Shown here in pieces: positions 43,830-51,921 of a stretch of DNA of 64,000 bases. Below the pieces are notes generated by a model that was not told the origin of the DNA, made no database searches, and saw nothing but the letters and a program-made list of their open reading frames with translations. The stretch's first letter is position 1. Each line of letters begins with the position of its first letter. The DNA comes from Klebsiella huaxiensis (GTDB lineage Bacteria > Pseudomonadota > Gammaproteobacteria > Enterobacterales > Enterobacteriaceae): assembly GCF_003261575.2 (NCBI RefSeq), contig NZ_CP036175.1, positions 4,588,001-4,652,000 on the forward strand, given 5' to 3'. The position numbers were made by a program, and so were the translations under genes.

Positions 43830-44162
43830 ATGAAAGAGTTAACATTCAATGAAATGGAATACGTTTCAGGTGGTTTTAATCTGCTGAACGCTGCTACTGG
43901 CTTTACAAATTTTGTCGTCAATTCCGGGCTTGGCTTCGGATCTTTTGTCGCCACCTCAGGAGTCGCCTTTGCCAGCTTCGTGATTGACAGCGCACTGGAG
44001 TTTGGCAAATTCGTTATAGGTCAGGCAAACTGGAATAGCGTTGTCACCACCGGCCAGGCGAACTGGAATGGTTTTGTTAACACTGCGGCCAGCGGCTGGT
44101 CAACCTTCGTCAACAACGCGGGAGCGGACTGGAACGGCTTTATCAACGGCGCTAAAGCCTAA
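43830..44162 (+). CDS. Double-glycine-leader protein with eight 11-residue aromatic repeats (microcin-like)
   Basis: 110 residues. The N-terminus MKELTFNEMEYVSGG is a ColV/class II microcin-type leader (compare ColV MRTLTLNELDSVSGG), so cleavage after Gly15 by a PCAT-type ABC exporter is predicted. The remaining 95 residues form eight tandem units starting at aromatic residues 25, 36, 47, 58, 68, 79, 90 and 101. The pattern is aromatic-x-x-Phe/Val-Val/Ile followed by small and polar residues, the last four units being Trp-based (NWNGFVNT, DWNGFING). There are no cysteines. AAGGGA lies six bases before the ATG. No exporter or clear immunity gene is nearby. Alternative: a secreted amphipathic or adhesive protein. 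The role is unproven. Confidence 0.8.
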   Translation: MKELTFNEMEYVSGGFNLLNAATGFTNFVVNSGLGFGSFVATSGVAFASFVIDSALEFGKFVIGQANWNSVVTTGQANWNGFVNTAASGWSTFVNNAGADWNGFINGAKA

Positions 44163-44168
44163 TACATC

Positions 44169-44189
44169 GGGCAGGTGCTGAACCTGCCC
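44169..44189. terminator. Hairpin after the leader-repeat gene
   Basis: GGGCAGGT and ACCTGCCC form a perfect 8-bp stem with a 5-nt loop, between the leader-repeat gene and the convergent IclR-type gene. The tail on either strand is not a clean U-tract. Confidence 0.5.
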
Positions 44190-44206
44190 AACTCTCCTCG
44201 CTGAAA

Positions 44207-44965
44207 TTACCCCACCAGCATCGCCTGCGCGCTATAGAGCAAATCGAGATGGTCACGGCACAGCGCCTCAAGGGAAGTACGCGACAGATGGCTGGTTAAG
44301 CTCAGTGCTCCCCAGTAAGTCCCCTCCCTGTCAGACAACGGTACCGCCAGCACCAGCATGCCTATTTCAAACTCCTGCTCAATAGAGGCATATCCCTGAT
44401 GACGAACCTGGGCGATTCTCTCCATCAGCGCCGTTACGTCCGTCACCGTATACGGCGTTCGCTGCTCGCGCCTAATCCGCTGCAATACGGCTTCGCATTC
44501 GGCTTCCGGCAACGAAGCCAGCCACAGCCGCCCTCCGGCAGTACAGTAAATCGGCACCCTTTCCCCCAACCGCACGGAGGTCGAATTAAACGGCGTATGC
44601 TTGCTGCGCGCGATATACACCAGTTCATCATCATCAATCACGCCGACCGAGGCATGTTCTTCGGTTCGACTGGCAATGTACTCAACAATTGGCCGCACCA
44701 TGCGCGGGAACTGGGCGGAATCAACATACGCCTGCCCCAGACGTAACGCTTTGGGCGTCAGCCAGTAATAGCGTCCGTCAGTCTGCAAATAGCGATCGTG
44801 CAGCAGCGTGAGGAAAAAGCGTCGCGTAGCGCTTTGCGTCAGTCCGCTCATTTTCGCCGCCTGCGGTACCGTAAGTCGCGGAAACTCTTTTGAGAATAGT
44901 TGGATCAGCGCCAACCCTTTTTGCAGGCCGACGATCAGATCGCGGGAATGTATTTCGTTTTGCAT
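44207..44965 (-). CDS. IclR-family regulator, PcaR/PobR-like
   Basis: 252 residues: a winged helix (about 10-70, VPQAAKMSGLTQSATRRFFL) and a C-terminal IclR effector domain. The opening GLQKGLALIQLFSKEFPRLT and the ATRRFFLTL recognition helix are those of the PcaR/PcaU/PobR group, which control protocatechuate and hydroxybenzoate catabolism. It is divergent from the six-gene operon starting with a shikimate dehydrogenase-like gene and is its likely regulator. The effector is presumably an aromatic or hydroaromatic acid; this is inferred. Confidence 0.87.
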   Translation of the reverse strand: MQNEIHSRDLIVGLQKGLALIQLFSKEFPRLTVPQAAKMSGLTQSATRRFFLTLLHDRYLQTDGRYYWLTPKALRLGQAYVDSAQFPRMVRPIVEYIASRTEEHASVGVIDDDELVYIARSKHTPFNSTSVRLGERVPIYCTAGGRLWLASLPEAECEAVLQRIRREQRTPYTVTDVTALMERIAQVRHQGYASIEQEFEIGMLVLAVPLSDREGTYWGALSLTSHLSRTSLEALCRDHLDLLYSAQAMLVG

Positions 44966-45118
44966 AGTTGTTCACACTTTCGCAACAATACAATCAGTTT
45001 AGCGCGATTATCGCAGTGATGGTGCGATTAACAACCAATATGGCCGAATTCTGCGTTGCCGCTCTCAGCTTCCACTGAAATACTTTCACAACATTCATTT
45101 AACAAAATGAGGTTTGAA
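44966..45118. promoter_or_regulatory. Divergent control region of the hydroaromatic-acid operon
   Basis: 153 bp between the divergent genes. Two inverted repeats stand out: TTGTT and AACAA about 10 nt apart close to the regulator start, and the perfect palindrome GCGATTATCGC at 45004-45014, with a further TGCGATTA half-site downstream. Either could be the IclR-family operator. Confidence 0.45.
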
Positions 45119-45940
45119 ATGGTCAGTGGATTCACGCAGGTTGTCGCCGTTATCGGCCATCCGATTACCCAGGTTAAATCGCCGGAGAACTTTAACCGCT
45201 ACTTCGCTGACCAGCAGATGGACAGCGTCATGATCCCGGTCGATATCGCCCCCGAAGCCGTAGCTGATTACCTGAAAACGCTGCGCGGATGGCACAACAT
45301 GAGCGGCGTGCTGGTCACCGTCCCGCATAAACAGCGTGCCGCCACGCTGGTGGATGAGCTAACGCCGCGTGCACGTCACCTCAATGTCGTGAATGTGATC
45401 CGTAAGCTGGCGGATGGCCGCTTGCAGGGTGATATGCTCGATGGCGTCGGCTTTCAACTCGCCGCTCAGGCACATGGATTCAATGCCGCGGGTAAAAGCG
45501 CGCTTCTCTCCGGCTGCGGGGGCGTCGGCAGCGCAATTGCGTGGGGACTCTGCGAAGCAGGCATCAGCCAGCTGGCGCTTTATGACCAGAATCCGGCAAC
45601 CCTTCAGTTATTACACAATCGTTTGGCAACCCATTTTCCACAGGTTCATCTCACCGAGCTGCCCGCAACGCTCGCGGACCTTGATTTAGTGGTCAACGGC
45701 TCCCCGGCGGGAATGGCCGGTTTTGATCGCTTACCGCTACCGCAGGCGCTATTGGAAACGCTCCTGTCATCTACTCACGTCGCGGACGTAGTAACCGCAC
45801 CAGTTATCACTCCACTCCTTGCTTTCGCCCAGGATCGCGGCTGCACGATCCAGACCGGGCCAGAAATGGCGCTGGCGCAGATGAAGCTGATGGGAGAGTT
45901 CATTGGCGCTATTCCGCAGGAACAAGGAGCGGCGGCATGA
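45119..45940 (+). CDS. Shikimate/quinate dehydrogenase-like enzyme
   Basis: 273 residues. The ATG at 45119 (MVSGFTQVVAVIG) has GAGG six bases upstream. It has the AroE fold: catalytic Lys in VTVPHKQRAATLVDELTP, Asn and Asp of the substrate site in LNVVNV and GDMLDGVGF, and a Rossmann loop SGCGGVGSAI. Strand beta-2 ends LALYDQN with an acidic residue, suggesting NAD rather than NADP. The canonical substrate motif SxSxSP is altered to TQVKSP. This fits a catabolic AroE paralogue acting on a shikimate- or quinate-like hydroaromatic acid. It overlaps the next gene by 4 nt. Confidence 0.85.
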   Translation: MVSGFTQVVAVIGHPITQVKSPENFNRYFADQQMDSVMIPVDIAPEAVADYLKTLRGWHNMSGVLVTVPHKQRAATLVDELTPRARHLNVVNVIRKLADGRLQGDMLDGVGFQLAAQAHGFNAAGKSALLSGCGGVGSAIAWGLCEAGISQLALYDQNPATLQLLHNRLATHFPQVHLTELPATLADLDLVVNGSPAGMAGFDRLPLPQALLETLLSSTHVADVVTAPVITPLLAFAQDRGCTIQTGPEMALAQMKLMGEFIGAIPQEQGAAA

Positions 45941-47637
45941 AAAGCTGGGATGTCATTGTCATCGGCAGCGGTGCCGCTGGCTTTGCCGCCGCGGTAACTG
46001 CCTGCTGTAAGGGGCTGTCGGTATTGATGCTGGAAAAAGCCCCACAGTTTGGCGGCACCTCGGCGATTTCCGGCGGTGCTGTATGGATCCACGATAGCGA
46101 TCAGGCACGGGAACCGGCAAAAAACGGACCTTCACAGGAGATTAAAACCTACCTGCACACCATTATCGGTGAACAAAACTATCGCCAGGATCTGGTCGAC
46201 GCCTTTGTCACTTCCGGTCGCGAGGCGCTGGCGTTTCTGGAAAAAGAGGGAGCAGTGAAATATAGCCTGCGCCCGCTCTCGCCGGATTACTACCCGGATG
46301 AGCCCGGTGCCGTTGATGTAGGCCGCGCGCTGGAAGTGGTGGAGTATGACGGGCGGGAGCTGGGAGAGCATTTTCGCGACCTACGCGCACCGCCGCCGGG
46401 TATGTTGCTGTTTGGCGGGATGATGGTTAACCGCGTCGATATCCAGCACTTTCTTGATATGCGTCGTTCCCTGCGTTCACTGTCGCATTGTAGCAAGCTG
46501 CTGCTGCGCTACGGTCGCGACCGCCTGAAGCATCATCGCGGTACTCGACTGGCAATGGGCAATGCACTGATCGCCCGCATGGCGACGCTCGCCTTTCGCA
46601 AAGGCATGGTCCTCAAGCTCAACGCCAACGTGCTTTCGCTCACCGAACACAGCGGTGAAGTGACCGGCGTCGAGATTGAGCATGATGGTCAGAAGCAAAC
46701 TCTGGAAGCCCGCTGCGGCGTAGTGCTGGCTGCCGGAGGGTTTGCCGCAGGTGAGCTGGCCGAGCAATATCGTCCCAAAACCCGCGAGCACTACACCATG
46801 TCGCCCGCCGCCAACGACGGTGCCGCGTTTCGCCTGGCGGCAACAGTCCTCGCCCGCGAAGGCGCGGACTTATCCTCCAACTTTTTCTGGGCCCCGGTAT
46901 CGGTTTTACGTCGTCCTGATGGTACTGAAGAGCGCTTTCCCCATCTCGTAACCGACCGGGCTAAGCCCGGCGTTATCGCCGTCAACCAACATGCGGTGCG
47001 CTTCGTCAATGAATCAAACTCCTATCACCACTTTGCCAGCGCCATGCAAAGCCGGGCAGAAAATGCCCCCTGCTTTCTGATTTGCGATGCCCAGGCCATG
47101 AAGCGTTACGGCCTCGGCCTGGCGCGACCGGCCCCGGTCAATAACGACGCGCTGGTCAAAACCGGCTATCTCCACAAGGCCAATACTCTGGCAGAACTGG
47201 CGCATGAACTCGGGCTGGACCCGCAAACGCTCGATGAAACGGTAGCCCGCTATAACCATGATGCCACCTCAGGACTTGACCCGGAGTTTGCCAAAGGCGG
47301 TAACAGCTATAACCGCGCGATGGGCGATCCGGGCCACCAGCCAAACGCCTGTAACGCCCCTCTGACTAACGCACCGTTTTATGCCGTCACCCTCTATACC
47401 GGTGACCTCGGTACTTCACGCGGGCTGGTCACCACCGCCGATGCCCAGGTCATTAATCAACAGGGGCAACCCATTAAAGGACTCTACGCCGTGGGTAACG
47501 ATATGGATTCGATGATGGCCGGAACCTACCCCGGCCCCGGAATTACCCTCGGCCCGGCGCTGACCTTCGGCTATCTCTCAGCCAGCCATATGGCGCAACA
47601 ACACGCACTGTCAACAGGAGAAAACCATGATCTATGA
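45937..47637 (+). CDS. FAD-dependent dehydrogenase, KsdD/fumarate reductase-like (copy 1)
   Basis: 566-residue flavoprotein of the FAD-binding-2 family. The dinucleotide loop is IGSGAAGFAAA (9-19), followed by the FGGTSAISGGAVWI segment typical of 3-ketosteroid dehydrogenases. The C-terminus has GLYAVGNDMDSMMAGTYPG and ITLGPALTFGYLSA, where the flavin pyrimidine is bound. Such enzymes introduce or reduce a carbon-carbon double bond next to a ketone. In this operon the substrate is probably a cyclohexanone- or cyclohexenone-type carboxylate, possibly leading to an aromatic ring; that is inference. No signal peptide. Confidence 0.85.
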   Translation: MKSWDVIVIGSGAAGFAAAVTACCKGLSVLMLEKAPQFGGTSAISGGAVWIHDSDQAREPAKNGPSQEIKTYLHTIIGEQNYRQDLVDAFVTSGREALAFLEKEGAVKYSLRPLSPDYYPDEPGAVDVGRALEVVEYDGRELGEHFRDLRAPPPGMLLFGGMMVNRVDIQHFLDMRRSLRSLSHCSKLLLRYGRDRLKHHRGTRLAMGNALIARMATLAFRKGMVLKLNANVLSLTEHSGEVTGVEIEHDGQKQTLEARCGVVLAAGGFAAGELAEQYRPKTREHYTMSPAANDGAAFRLAATVLAREGADLSSNFFWAPVSVLRRPDGTEERFPHLVTDRAKPGVIAVNQHAVRFVNESNSYHHFASAMQSRAENAPCFLICDAQAMKRYGLGLARPAPVNNDALVKTGYLHKANTLAELAHELGLDPQTLDETVARYNHDATSGLDPEFAKGGNSYNRAMGDPGHQPNACNAPLTNAPFYAVTLYTGDLGTSRGLVTTADAQVINQQGQPIKGLYAVGNDMDSMMAGTYPGPGITLGPALTFGYLSASHMAQQHALSTGENHDL

Positions 47638-47947
47638 AAAACGTACCTACACCATCAACCCGCTGAAAATGGCTGACTGGCTGGCGTTGTATAAAAGCGA
47701 TGCTTACGCCGTTCAGACCGAACATCTCGGCAAACTTATCGGCTTCTTCTTTACCGAAATTGGCGTGGTCAATCAGGTGGTACATATCTGGGCCTACGAG
47801 AGCCTCGACGATCGTCTGGTGCGCCGCACGCGGATGGCACAAGACGAACGCTGGCTCACTTTCTCGCGCAAGAACCGCGAGCTTGCTGCCGTCGAACGCC
47901 TGGAGTCGGTTCTCTTGCGCCCTACTGATTTTTCACCACTGCAATAA
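47627..47947 (+). CDS. NIPSNAP-family small protein
   Basis: 106 residues of the NIPSNAP/dimeric alpha-beta barrel type, beginning MIYEKRTYTINPLKM and containing VNQVVHIWAYESLDDRLVRR, both characteristic of the family. Bacterial members are mostly small cytosolic proteins encoded in catabolic operons, with unknown chemistry. It overlaps the preceding flavoprotein gene by 11 nt and is followed after 10 nt by a second flavoprotein gene. Confidence 0.85.
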   Translation: MIYEKRTYTINPLKMADWLALYKSDAYAVQTEHLGKLIGFFFTEIGVVNQVVHIWAYESLDDRLVRRTRMAQDERWLTFSRKNRELAAVERLESVLLRPTDFSPLQ

Positions 47948-47957
47948 GGAGATATTC

Positions 47958-49661
47958 ATGAGCGGGCAGATGAACGTAGATGTTCTGGTGGTCGGCTCCG
48001 GCGCGGCGGGGCTGTCTGCCGCCGTCACCGCCGCGCTCGGCGGTGCCAGCGTGTTAGTTGCGGAAAAAGAGTCGGTGATTGGCGGCACCAGCGCGTGGTC
48101 CGGCGGATGGCTGTGGATCCCGCACAATCCGCTGGCGCGCGAGGAAGGCATTGAAGAAGATCCCGATGAGCCGCTCACCTATCTCCGGCATGAGATGGAT
48201 GGGCAACCTGCCGACGCTCGCCTGCTCACTTTCTTAAAGTACGGCCCGGAGATGATTGACTTCTTCCGACGTCACACGGTGGTGCAGTTTCTATCCGGCA
48301 GCAAAATGCCCGACTTTCATAACTCGCCGGGCTATGCACACGGCGGCCGATCGGTTACCGCGCAGCCTTTTGACGGGCGCTTACTCGGTGACTGGCTGCA
48401 CCGCCTGCGTCCGCCGTTGGAAACCATTAGCCTCGCGGGCATGGGCATCGCTGGCGGCACGGACATGGCGCATTTTTTTAACGCCACCCGCTCGCCGCGC
48501 TCGGCGATATACGCAACCCGCCGCCTGTTACGCCACGGCTGGCAGCGGCTGCGCGCCGGGCGCGGGCAACATCTGGTTAACGGCAATGCACTGGTTGCTC
48601 GCCTGCTGCGTTCTGCGTTGGATACCGGGGTTAATTTTCAGCTTAACGCGCCGGTAGAACGACTGCTCACTTCTGACAAAGGCATAGAGGGTGCGGTATT
48701 GCGCAGCGACAGCGGTGAGATAGAGGTTCGCGCCGGGGCGGTGATCCTCGCATGCGGCGGTTTTCCTCACGACAGGCAGCGTCTGGCGCAAAATGTGCCC
48801 CACGCCGCCAGCGGCTACGGTCATTTCTCCGCTGCACCGCCGGGTAATCAGGGTGATGGCATTCGACTCGGCGAATCAGCTGGAGGCCAGTTTGATGGCT
48901 CACTCAGGCACGCCATGGCCTGGGCACCGGTTTCGCGTGTCACACTCGCCAGCGGTCTGCAACTGGTATTCCCGCATCTGGTTGAACGAGCCAAGCCAGG
49001 CTTTATCGCCGTTCTGCCCAACGGCAAACGCTTCGCCAACGAGGCTAACTCCTATCACGATTTTATTGCCGCTCTGCTGGATGCGACTCCACCGGGCGAA
49101 GCGCCGCAGGCATGGCTGATAGCAGACAGTCGTGCGCTGCACCGCTATGGGTTAGGCCACGCGCGCCCCTTCCCCTTTTCACCGACAGCTTGGTTACGAA
49201 CCGGTTACCTGCAATGCGGCAAAACGCTGGGGGCACTGGCACAACAGTGTGCAATCGATTCTCGGCAATTAACGGAAACAGTAGCCCGCTTTAACGGCTT
49301 TACCAGCAAAGGAGAAGACGAGGATTTTCAGCGCGGCGCGTCGGCATACAACCGCGCGCAGGGTGATGCCAGCCATTCCGGCCATCCGACCCTCGGCGAA
49401 CTGCGCCATGCGCCTTTTTATGCCGTACGTATTCTTCCCGGTTCTCTGGGCTCCTTCAGCGGACTGCAAACTGATGAAAACGCACAGGTACTGAATGCTC
49501 AACAGCAGCCGATTCCTGGCCTTTACGCCATCGGCAACGATATGTCGAGCGTGATGCAGGGATTCTATCCCAGCGGTGGTATCACGCTCGGACCGGCCAT
49601 GACCTTTGGCTATCTGGTCGGTAAAAAACTGGCAGTAAACATAACAAAAACAATGCAATAA
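47958..49661 (+). CDS. FAD-dependent dehydrogenase, KsdD/fumarate reductase-like (copy 2)
   Basis: 567 residues from ATG 47958 (MSGQMNVDVLVVGSG), with AAGGAG upstream. It is a paralogue of the flavoprotein two genes upstream: VGSGAAGLSAAV and IGGTSAWSGGWLWI at the N-terminus, GLYAIGNDMSSVMQGFYPSG and ITLGPAMTFGYLVG at the C-terminus. Differences around the active site (YPSGG versus YPGPG) suggest a related but distinct step, or the two could act as a heteromer. Substrate unknown. Confidence 0.85.
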   Translation: MSGQMNVDVLVVGSGAAGLSAAVTAALGGASVLVAEKESVIGGTSAWSGGWLWIPHNPLAREEGIEEDPDEPLTYLRHEMDGQPADARLLTFLKYGPEMIDFFRRHTVVQFLSGSKMPDFHNSPGYAHGGRSVTAQPFDGRLLGDWLHRLRPPLETISLAGMGIAGGTDMAHFFNATRSPRSAIYATRRLLRHGWQRLRAGRGQHLVNGNALVARLLRSALDTGVNFQLNAPVERLLTSDKGIEGAVLRSDSGEIEVRAGAVILACGGFPHDRQRLAQNVPHAASGYGHFSAAPPGNQGDGIRLGESAGGQFDGSLRHAMAWAPVSRVTLASGLQLVFPHLVERAKPGFIAVLPNGKRFANEANSYHDFIAALLDATPPGEAPQAWLIADSRALHRYGLGHARPFPFSPTAWLRTGYLQCGKTLGALAQQCAIDSRQLTETVARFNGFTSKGEDEDFQRGASAYNRAQGDASHSGHPTLGELRHAPFYAVRILPGSLGSFSGLQTDENAQVLNAQQQPIPGLYAIGNDMSSVMQGFYPSGGITLGPAMTFGYLVGKKLAVNITKTMQ

Positions 49662-49727
49662 AAGACATCTTACCAGGGACGGCAATACACATAACAACAA
49701 CCACCTGCAACTGTACTGGAGTCCTTT

Positions 49728-50546
49728 ATGAACATGCGAACCCTGTCACTCGCCGCGCTTACCCTACTCGACGTCCCGCCACCGGAACAGGTGCGAATCG
49801 CGGCACAAACCGGATTCACCCACGTCGGCCTGCGCCTGCTTCCCGCTACGCCCTCCGACCCGGAGTACGACATGCTCGGTAATACCCCTGCCGTGCGCGA
49901 CACTCTGTCGGCGCTGATGGAAACCGGCATTCGCGTCTCGGACGTCGAAATTGTTCGCCTGACGCCAGATTTTTCACTCAATGCCCGTCTGCAATTATTC
50001 CTCGATACCGCCGCACGCCTGGGTGCCAGGCAGGTACTGGTTGCCGGAAATGATGAAAATCAGGCGCGCAGCGCAGACAACCTGGCCAGACTCGCCGAAG
50101 CTGGCCAGGAGTATGGTTTAACCATGAATCTGGAGCCTATGCCCTGGACCCATTTGCGCACCATCGCCCAGGCCCAGTCATTGATCAACGCCAGCGGTCG
50201 CTCGAATATCGGCATTCTGATCGATGCTATCCACTTCTGGCGAGCGGGCGAGTCGCTCTCAACGCTCGCCACGCTACCGCAAAATTGCCTCAACTATATG
50301 CAGCTTTGCGATGCCTCGCCGCAGGTGCCCGTTGATGAACAAGAGCTGATTTACCAGGCCCGTGCAGCACGTAAAGTTCCCGGCGAAGGCGGGCTCGACC
50401 TGCGAGGTCTGATGGCGGCGCTTCCAGACACGCTGCCGGTCTCCCTGGAGGTTCCCTTAAGCGGTGACCAGGGTGCGCTGCCTGCGCTCACTCGTGCCCA
50501 ACTGCTGTTCAATGCCGCGCAGTCTTATCTGCGCCCTTGCGCATAA
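49728..50546 (+). CDS. TIM-barrel sugar isomerase / dehydroshikimate dehydratase-like protein
   Basis: 272 residues of the xylose isomerase-like TIM-barrel (AP endonuclease 2) family. Candidate metal ligands are Glu136 (NLEPMP), Asp166 and His169 (LIDAIHFW), Gln192 (YMQLCD) and Glu241 (SLEVPL). The spacing and the DxxHxW element recall 3-dehydroshikimate dehydratases of the AsbF/QuiC type, but Gln stands where AsbF has His, so an isomerase or epimerase is equally possible. In this operon, aromatisation to protocatechuate would make sense. TGGAG precedes the ATG. Confidence 0.75.
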   Translation: MNMRTLSLAALTLLDVPPPEQVRIAAQTGFTHVGLRLLPATPSDPEYDMLGNTPAVRDTLSALMETGIRVSDVEIVRLTPDFSLNARLQLFLDTAARLGARQVLVAGNDENQARSADNLARLAEAGQEYGLTMNLEPMPWTHLRTIAQAQSLINASGRSNIGILIDAIHFWRAGESLSTLATLPQNCLNYMQLCDASPQVPVDEQELIYQARAARKVPGEGGLDLRGLMAALPDTLPVSLEVPLSGDQGALPALTRAQLLFNAAQSYLRPCA

Positions 50547-50556
50547 GGAGAATTCC

Positions 50557-51921
50557 ATGACACAGACTCAACGCCTGGACGTCAGGGAGTTAATTAACAC
50601 CAATCCGCTCAGCCGCTTCCAAAAGCTGGTGGTGTTTTTAGGCTTCTGCGTGATTGCTCTGGACGGTTTTGATATTGCCATTATGGGGTTTATCGCCCCG
50701 ACGCTAAAACAGGAGTGGGGAGTGAGCAATCACGAACTCGGCTTTGTGATTAGCGCCGCGCTGATCGGCCTGGCGCTGGGCGCCATCTTCTCCGGCCCAC
50801 TTGCCGACTGGCTGGGGCGGAAAAAAATCATCATCAATAGCGTCTTTTTCTTCGGTTTCTGGACCATTGCCACCGCCTTTTCACAAAACATTGAGCAGAT
50901 GATGTTCTTTCGTTTTATGACCGGACTGGGATTAGGTGCCGCAATGCCGAATATCGGCACCCTGGTGTCGGAATACGCGCCAGAGCGCCAGCGTTCATTC
51001 CTTATCACCGTGATTTTTTGTGGCTTCACTTTCGGCGCGGCGGCAGGCGGTTTCTCCGCATCATGGCTGATCCCACAGTTTGGCTGGCACTCGCTGATGA
51101 TGCTCGGCGGCATTCTGCCGGTGCTATTCGCTCCGGTACTTATTTGGCTGTTACCTGAATCAGTGCGCTTTCTGGTGGTTAAGCGCGCTCCGGCCGAACG
51201 TATTCGGACTGTTTTGCAGCGCCTCTACCCCGGGCAAATCGCCGATGATGCCCAGTTTACCTTCCCGACACAGCCCGTGGATGGTAACGCGATGCGTATC
51301 GTGCTCTCCCGCCAGTACCGATTCGGATCGCTGATGCTGTGGCTGGTCTACTTTATGGGGCTGTTTCTGGTCTATCTCCTCGGTAGCTGGTTGCCGACGC
51401 TGGTCAAAGAGGTCGGTCTGACGGTCAGCCAGGCGGCAGTGATGACGGCGATGTATCAGGCGGGCGGAACCATTGGTTCGCTGTTTGCAGGCTGGCTGAT
51501 GGACCGGATCAACCCGCATCGGGCGCTCGGGCTGATTTACGCGGTCGGCGGACTGTTCACAATGGCAATGGGCTATGCGGCGGCAAGCTTTGCGCTCATC
51601 TGCCTGCTGGCGTTTATCAGCGGAGCCTGCCTGAACGGCGCGAATACCGGTATGAACGCGCTCTCCGCCCGCTATTATCCGACTGAAGCACGAGCCACCG
51701 GCTCCAGTTGGATGCACGGCGTTGGCCGTATGGGCGCGATCCTTAGCGCCTTTGCCGGGGCTGAAATGCTGGCGCTGGATCTCAGTTTCGAGAGCGTATT
51801 TTTAATTCTGGGGATCCCCGCCGCGATTACTGTGGTCGGACTCACTGCCAAAGGCATTTTTGCCGCCGACTCGACGACAAAATCCACCACATCCGCAACG
51901 GCTATCAGGAGCACGCAATAA
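50557..51921 (+). CDS. MFS transporter, aromatic acid:H+ symporter family
   Basis: 454-residue 12-helix carrier. Helix 1 carries the AAHS hallmark DGFDIAIMGF, and the loop 2-3 motif GPLADWLGRKK is intact. Family members include PcaK and MhpT, which import aromatic or related carboxylic acids. It closes the operon 10 nt after the TIM-barrel gene and is the probable uptake system for the pathway's substrate. AAGGAG precedes the ATG. Confidence 0.9.
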   Translation: MTQTQRLDVRELINTNPLSRFQKLVVFLGFCVIALDGFDIAIMGFIAPTLKQEWGVSNHELGFVISAALIGLALGAIFSGPLADWLGRKKIIINSVFFFGFWTIATAFSQNIEQMMFFRFMTGLGLGAAMPNIGTLVSEYAPERQRSFLITVIFCGFTFGAAAGGFSASWLIPQFGWHSLMMLGGILPVLFAPVLIWLLPESVRFLVVKRAPAERIRTVLQRLYPGQIADDAQFTFPTQPVDGNAMRIVLSRQYRFGSLMLWLVYFMGLFLVYLLGSWLPTLVKEVGLTVSQAAVMTAMYQAGGTIGSLFAGWLMDRINPHRALGLIYAVGGLFTMAMGYAAASFALICLLAFISGACLNGANTGMNALSARYYPTEARATGSSWMHGVGRMGAILSAFAGAEMLALDLSFESVFLILGIPAAITVVGLTAKGIFAADSTTKSTTSATAIRSTQ

